From: CAYGFH01 sp964356315
GTDB taxonomy: Bacteria > Patescibacteriota > Microgenomatia > UBA10105 > UBA927
DNA: 35,156 nt
Assembly: GCA_964356315.1 (NCBI GenBank)
Contig: CAYHHA010000015.1
Coordinates: 1-35,156 of the forward strand
Direction of reading: 5' to 3'
A program made the translations under genes and the position numbers. Shown one piece after another: positions 31,635-35,156 of this stretch. Every line of letters starts with the position of its first letter. The first letter of the stretch is position 1. Below the pieces are notes generated by a model. It was given only the letters and a program-made list of their open reading frames with translations. It searched no databases and was not told the origin of the DNA.

Positions 31635-32071
31635 GATTTTGGCTTTAATCTATTGTGCAGATCAATTAATTAGTAAACTACGATAGGCCTATATGGGTTC
31701 GATGCGCCTACACCTTTTGTTAAAAGGATTTATTTTCCCTATGCATGATTTCGTAGCAAATCACCCCGTTATTTTAATTTTATATATCTGCAATACCTCT
31801 GTTGCGCAGAAGTACACTTGAAGTTATGGTTAAGGTGCGAAAACCCTACAAAGGATTCTAATAGGTAGAATAGTAGAAATTGGATGGGTTGTCAATAGGT
31901 TTGGCGCGTTTGGACGTGCTATATATTTATATATACTATATATAGTACTTGTATAAGTATATATACTATTACTATATATATGTCGCGCCGCCTTTTTTTA
32001 TTTAATATATTAGAGAGCAACTACTTGAGAAGGCAACCCCCATATATAAATATTGGAAATTCAGAAAGGGT
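31635..32071. other. AT-rich gene-free region, likely origin area of element 2
   Basis: No gene is seen. The stretch 31920-31980 is built of TATATA/ACTATATA steps with TACTT-GTAT-AAGTA and TATATACTA repeats. GC-rich spots (GGCGCG, GTCGCGCCGCC) flank it. An easily melted tract beside a Rep operon suits an origin of replication. It separates the Rep operon from the next minus-strand gene. Confidence 0.45.
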
Positions 32072-32812
32072 CTATTTAAGTGTTTGAAGAAATTCCTTAT
32101 CAATTGGCCGAATGACGTTTGTATACACAACACTTTCATTACCAGTTTGCCAACTAGGTCGAGTACCACCAAGTATATGTTTTTCTCTTACTAACCTTGT
32201 TCCAGGATCATGGTATGGCTCATCGCGTTTACTTAGTGACATTGTTTTAACTAACTCTTCTAATTCAGGGAGAATTTTATTTATCCCTTGAGATTTCAAC
32301 ACTTCTACTATCCCATATGCAACAGATCGCACGCCCAAGACTTCCACAACCATACGACCCAAGTATTCTCTAAAAGTTTTATCCTTAATTTGGGGCAATT
32401 TATCAGTAAGAAATTGAACAATTTCTACAGAAGTTATTGCTAAACCCTGTTTATCATCGGAGTCAGCAAATGCTTGACTAGGTTCAATAACTACCTTTTG
32501 AGTGCCCTCAGCACTTCTAACATATTCTTTAAATATATCACCTACCGTATGAGCATAAGTAGGTGGTAAATCTTCAAATGGTGCAAAAAGATCTATTTTG
32601 GCAGTAACATCCTCCAATTCAGGAGTGAAGTTCCTATATGCATTACTACAATAATACCAATATCCATCAACAGATTTACCTTGCTGCTCTAGGGTTAAGT
32701 CGTTAAATTGTGCTTCGAATACGTGAACAATATCTAGATAATCAGATTGTTCTAATCTAAGCCCCCGCCTATCTTCCATTAGCCCAACAACTCCTTCTTC
32801 AATTTGATTCAT
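32072..32812 (-). CDS. Hypothetical soluble protein, 246 aa
   Basis: A mixed alpha/beta, acidic protein with no signal peptide or membrane segment. Phrases include YWYYCSNAYRNFTPELEDVT, GRMVVEVLGVRSVAYGIVEV and KQGLAITSVEIVQFLTDK. I do not recognise the family. It reads leftward towards the Rep operon but is separated from it by the AT-rich tract. It might be cargo of element 2 if that element ends near 33083. Confidence 0.7.
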   Translation of the reverse strand: MNQIEEGVVGLMEDRRGLRLEQSDYLDIVHVFEAQFNDLTLEQQGKSVDGYWYYCSNAYRNFTPELEDVTAKIDLFAPFEDLPPTYAHTVGDIFKEYVRSAEGTQKVVIEPSQAFADSDDKQGLAITSVEIVQFLTDKLPQIKDKTFREYLGRMVVEVLGVRSVAYGIVEVLKSQGINKILPELEELVKTMSLSKRDEPYHDPGTRLVREKHILGGTRPSWQTGNESVVYTNVIRPIDKEFLQTLK

Positions 32813-32821
32813 AGTTTAACT

Positions 32822-32827
32822 ATTATA
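32822..32827 (-). promoter_or_regulatory. -10 box of the 246-aa hypothetical gene
   Basis: TATAAT on the minus strand, 9 nt before the ATG at 32812, with no Shine-Dalgarno. The -35 region is weak. Confidence 0.5.
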
Positions 32828-32933
32828 CCAAAGATTTCTTAATTACGCACATTCATAACCACCAGATCATGATTATTAATCTAAAAAACTGTACTAATGT
32901 AGGTTCCGATTTCGTCCCAACACGTGTACAAGC

Positions 32934-32965
32934 AAAAAAAGATCCCGCATTGGCGGGATTTTTTT
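32934..32965. terminator. Bidirectional intrinsic terminator
   Basis: A 7-bp stem ATCCCGC/GCGGGAT (32942-32948 and 32953-32959) with a 4-nt loop. It is flanked by seven A on the left and a T-run on the right, so it works in both directions. It lies about 150 nt downstream of the transposase gene. Confidence 0.85.
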
Positions 32966-33054
32966 GTTTATATCCTCTCAGAGTAGAAACGCCCAACGGT
33001 GCGCCGTTTCGCAGTAGATAATTCGATTCCCAGAGACTTGTCGTATACTGGTGA

Positions 33055-33073
33055 GTGCCGAGTACACTCGGCA
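33055..33073. repeat. Perfect palindrome near the transposase end
   Basis: TGCCGAGT-AC-ACTCGGCA, with 8-bp arms. It is immediately followed by the 11-bp sequence AATCCGGCTGG shared with tRNA-Glu, and then by the 13-bp palindrome at 33092. Confidence 0.65.
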
Positions 33074-33091
33074 ATCCGGCTGGAGTATGTA

Positions 33092-33104
33092 CACACCGGG
33101 TGTG
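33092..33104. repeat. 13-bp palindrome, left flank of the transposase gene
   Basis: CACACCGGGTGTG. An identical copy lies at 33928-33940, on the other side of the transposase gene. Confidence 0.7.
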
Positions 33105-33112
33105 ATATAGCT

Positions 33113-33793
33113 TCACACATCAGAATCCTGATATTCATGCCGTAATTCCGCTAGCGTTCGTTGATACTCAACTTGATCCCCCGTAAATTCTTTAAAGGAT
33201 TCTACTGATTTGAAATGCGATAGCACGATGCTTGTGTTTACCATTGAATACAATGAATCAGATATATAGCTCTGGTATGAAGTCCAAGGATAGCTTTCCA
33301 GATCAGAAACCGAACGAACTAAATAGGAAGTTACTGGATTCAGATGTACATATCTCACAACATGTAACATTTGCTCATCCGACTCTATGCGAACATATTT
33401 AAACATTGATTGAAAAAGTGCTCCAAATCGCTTATTTTTAATATTAAAATATTTTGCATACCCATTTTGGATTATGCGCATGAAATTACTGACTCCCTGT
33501 TCTTTTTCCTGTTTCAATACAAAATGGACATGATTTGGCATACATGCGTAGGCAAGGATCGTGATTTGAGGATCTGAAGCATGCAGAGATTTCAACAATG
33601 ATTGCTTTAATTCTTTATCTGCACGGTTGTAAAACGAAAATCTGATTTGAGGCTCGAAAAATCTATAATAATCAGTCAAGTTGAGGAAGCGATAATAGTC
33701 CTTTTTGCCGGTGAAAATAGGAATGCCTCCAACGCTTCTATTAAACACGTGGTATACCTGATCTGTAACTAATGGAACAGAACGGCTCGGCAT
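33113..33793 (-). CDS. IS200-like / REP-associated (RAYT) Y1 transposase
   Basis: Single-strand HUH transposase of the TnpA/RAYT group, 226 aa. The N-terminus VTDQVYHVFNRSVGG is typical. YACMPNHVHFVLKQE carries the HxH metal site near residue 86-95. YVRIESDEQMLHVVRYVHLN carries the family RYxHxNP signature, and the nucleophile Tyr is in the preceding helix. Length and motifs suit the RAYT branch, which acts on nearby REP hairpins. The gene is flanked by the 13-bp palindrome CACACCGGGTGTG at 33092 and 33928, probably its recognition ends. The start has no Shine-Dalgarno. Confidence 0.88.
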   Translation of the reverse strand: MPSRSVPLVTDQVYHVFNRSVGGIPIFTGKKDYYRFLNLTDYYRFFEPQIRFSFYNRADKELKQSLLKSLHASDPQITILAYACMPNHVHFVLKQEKEQGVSNFMRIIQNGYAKYFNIKNKRFGALFQSMFKYVRIESDEQMLHVVRYVHLNPVTSYLVRSVSDLESYPWTSYQSYISDSLYSMVNTSIVLSHFKSVESFKEFTGDQVEYQRTLAELRHEYQDSDV

Positions 33794-33927
33794 CAGCTAT
33801 AGCGTATCGCCATTTATTCTTCATGTCCATAGACCAAGAATAATCAAAGAATTCACATTTCTATACGAAATTTTGACAGTCTCAAAGAGCTAGAATACTG
33901 GAACTTTCCTGATGTGTCTAGCCATAC

Positions 33928-33940
33928 CACACCGGGTGTG
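33928..33940. repeat. 13-bp palindrome, right flank of the transposase gene
   Basis: CACACCGGGTGTG, identical to the copy at 33092. No target duplication is apparent outside the pair, as expected for single-strand transposition. Confidence 0.7.
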
Positions 33941-34054
33941 TGTAAAAAGCAAATCTTCTGGCGTGTGTAAGTTTACAAATTATCCCATAATAAGAGATTG
34001 GCTATCAACTTTTAACTAGTACGATTCATTACAGATATTTTTTTGTATACGTAT

Positions 34055-34060
34055 TAGAAT
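34055..34060 (+). promoter_or_regulatory. -10 box of the 131-aa hypothetical gene
   Basis: TAGAAT, 6 nt before the ATG at 34067, with no Shine-Dalgarno. A TATAC box lies a little upstream as an alternative. Confidence 0.4.
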
Positions 34061-34066
34061 AATGCT

Positions 34067-34462
34067 ATGGGATACGAATCTCTCTTTAATGCAACAGAAA
34101 TACCTCTGGACGTTTTTCGAAAACAAATAAAAAAATTTGAGGGCATAGGTGGAGCAATTTTCATAGACGGAGCATTTGAGAAAGATGCTATTATGGCATC
34201 TCTTGCCAGAATTGATCCCACTCTTGAACCTGTAGACCTAAATCTTCATGCCGATATTATTATCCAAGATCAGCTAACTTCCCCTATGGTGTCGAGCCAA
34301 GATATAGAGGTTGCTCTCAAAAAACTTTATGCTCGTCAAAGAAAAATTTCGTACAAACTAAAACTCATTTTTATGTCTCTGTTTAAGCGCATCACAACAC
34401 CAATTAAGAATCCATCGCCTCACGTTAGGACATACGCTCAACCAACACAACTGAGAAATTAA
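34067..34462 (+). CDS. Hypothetical protein, 131 aa
   Basis: A soluble protein with an N-terminal alpha/beta part (DVFRKQIKKFEGIGGAIFID, DLNLHADIIIQDQ) and a basic helical C-terminus (KKLYARQRKISYKLKLIFMS), which could bind nucleic acid or lie on a membrane. Family unknown. It stands alone on the plus strand after the transposase, with a probably leaderless promoter. Confidence 0.6.
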   Translation: MGYESLFNATEIPLDVFRKQIKKFEGIGGAIFIDGAFEKDAIMASLARIDPTLEPVDLNLHADIIIQDQLTSPMVSSQDIEVALKKLYARQRKISYKLKLIFMSLFKRITTPIKNPSPHVRTYAQPTQLRN

Positions 34463-34568
34463 ATTGCTTCAAGTAATCTCGGTATTCTGTCTGAGAACAT
34501 CTTGATTAGCACCAAGGGTCTAGGCATGCCTGCCGGCAGATACATCCTACCGGTACACATATATTGCT

Positions 34569-34877
34569 CTACGAATTAACCACGTCTCCATCTTCTTTCG
34601 AGAGAATCCATACCGTATGCAGCCCATGAGGAATTTGGAGAATCTCAGTCTCTTGTGCTTGCGATTTGCTACCAATCGTGTAAATTACTTTTCCTGGAAA
34701 CTGATCTGTACAAATTGTCACAGGGTGCGTTTTTGGAAGCGTTTGCATAGTTCCCGCTTGGCTCACTTCTACGATTTCACCTCTAATGTTTACGGTTACT
34801 TCGGAGTTCTGCATGGATACTTCTACATCTCCATATACCCCAAGTTGCCCTCCATTTTCTAGATATATTGACGTCAT
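34569..34877 (-). CDS. Hypothetical beta-rich protein, 102 aa
   Basis: Alternating hydrophobic strands (GQLGVYGDVEVSMQNSEVTV, GEIVEVSQAGTMQTLPK, PGKVIYTIGSKSQAQETEIL) suggest a small all-beta domain. No signal peptide is seen. It begins 12 nt after the stop of the partial gene upstream, so the two are likely one operon. Family unrecognised. Confidence 0.6.
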   Translation of the reverse strand: MTSIYLENGGQLGVYGDVEVSMQNSEVTVNIRGEIVEVSQAGTMQTLPKTHPVTICTDQFPGKVIYTIGSKSQAQETEILQIPHGLHTVWILSKEDGDVVNS

Positions 34878-34889
34878 ATATTTTTAATT

Positions 34890-35156
34890 TCAAAATCCCC
34901 ACTGGGAAGCGATCTTTTGAAAACCGATTTTTGTATACACCAGTCCAGACCGCTCCAGCGTAAGGAATTGCTCCCTTTGGGTTTCTTGTAATCCTTGTCT
35001 AAACCCCGTGATCTGCATGGTTACTATCCCCAAATCCGGCGCGTATTTTTCTGACATTCGCTTATCGGTATATACGGTCTGCGCGGTTACGATATCTCCC
35101 AATCGAAGTGGTTTTGACTGACGAACATGCTCATAGCCCAGATTGAGCTTCAATGT
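34890..35156 (-). CDS. Partial gene, possible MaoC-like hot-dog protein
   Basis: Only the C-terminal 88 or so residues are in the window; the frame is open to the edge. A TTG at 35153 exists, but there is no reason to take it as the start. The text YEHVRQSKPLRLGDIVTAQT resembles the strand-turn of MaoC-like acyl dehydratases (VRF-x-KPVRxGDxV), followed by strands LGIVTMQITGFRQG and LTLERSGLVYTKIG. The hot-dog assignment is plausible but weak on so short a piece. It is followed by the 102-aa gene, likely in one operon. Confidence 0.5.
   Translation of the reverse strand, partial: TLKLNLGYEHVRQSKPLRLGDIVTAQTVYTDKRMSEKYAPDLGIVTMQITGFRQGLQETQREQFLTLERSGLVYTKIGFQKIASQWGF

Noticed and set aside
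31920..31980. Simple low-complexity artefact
   Set aside because: The TATA steps contain ordered inverted units beside a Rep operon, so I kept the tract as a candidate origin rather than discarding it, at low confidence.
32990..33055. A degenerate tRNA, suggested by TTCGATTCC near 33022
   Set aside because: No acceptor pairing or D arm could be drawn. The T-loop match alone is weak.
32853..33116. Minus-strand open frame of 87 codons overlapping the end of the transposase gene
   Set aside because: It spans an intrinsic terminator and two palindromes, starts at a GTG with no ribosome site, and its text (NPANAGSFFACT) is what the terminator stem translates to.

Overview
The window reads as a bacterial chromosome segment, most likely from a Candidate Phyla Radiation (Patescibacteria) lineage. 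This is an inference from gene content: short core genes linked by ATGA stop/start overlaps, a short DNA polymerase III delta subunit, a phosphoglucose/phosphomannose isomerase beside a phosphohexomutase, and many genes whose -10 box lies 6-10 nt before the ATG with no Shine-Dalgarno. The standard code is used (TGA is a stop, for example at the end of holA). A run of 100 Ns (3321-3420) falls inside a dispersed palindromic repeat, so this is a scaffold join.

Core part (1 to about 15300). Three carbon-metabolism genes lie on the minus strand: acetyl-CoA synthetase, enolase and PEP synthase. A plus-strand unknown gene (6016-7386) follows. A minus-strand run then holds dinB, rarA, a NUDIX hydrolase, holA, a phosphohexomutase and a sugar-phosphate isomerase, the last four joined by ATGA overlaps. 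Thymidine kinase and a possible PD-(D/E)XK-like protein follow on the plus strand. dinB carries an in-frame insertion that is an imperfect inverted repeat.

Integrated element 1 (15383-29025, about 13.6 kb). It is bounded by a 43-bp direct repeat equal to the 5' half of tRNA-Glu(UUC). The right copy belongs to an intact tRNA-Glu with its own promoter. The left copy is an orphan half followed by a tRNA-like sequence lacking an anticodon arm, then a tyrosine integrase. Behind the integrase are a small unknown gene, a winged-helix replication-like protein and a zinc-ribbon protein. The cargo (18094-28275) is AT-rich and mostly cell-surface: two paralogous secreted collagen-like proteins, membrane proteins with zinc-ribbon heads, a PsbP-like anchored protein, an FG-GAP-like secreted protein, small anchored or secreted proteins, a stand-alone receiver domain, and a decayed gene inside a cluster of palindromes.

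Element 2 (about 29041 to 32000 or 33083). A large serine recombinase reads into the 3' half of the same tRNA-Glu. It is translationally coupled to an HUH rolling-circle Rep, which overlaps a 57-aa ORF. Upstream lie a palindrome at the start of that ORF, a 12-bp perfect inverted repeat and a TATA-rich tract, so an origin is likely here. A small IS200/RAYT-type transposase flanked by identical 13-bp palindromes follows. The window ends in three unknown or partial genes, the last possibly a MaoC-like hot-dog protein that runs off the end. tRNA-Glu has thus apparently been used from both sides by two unrelated recombinases.
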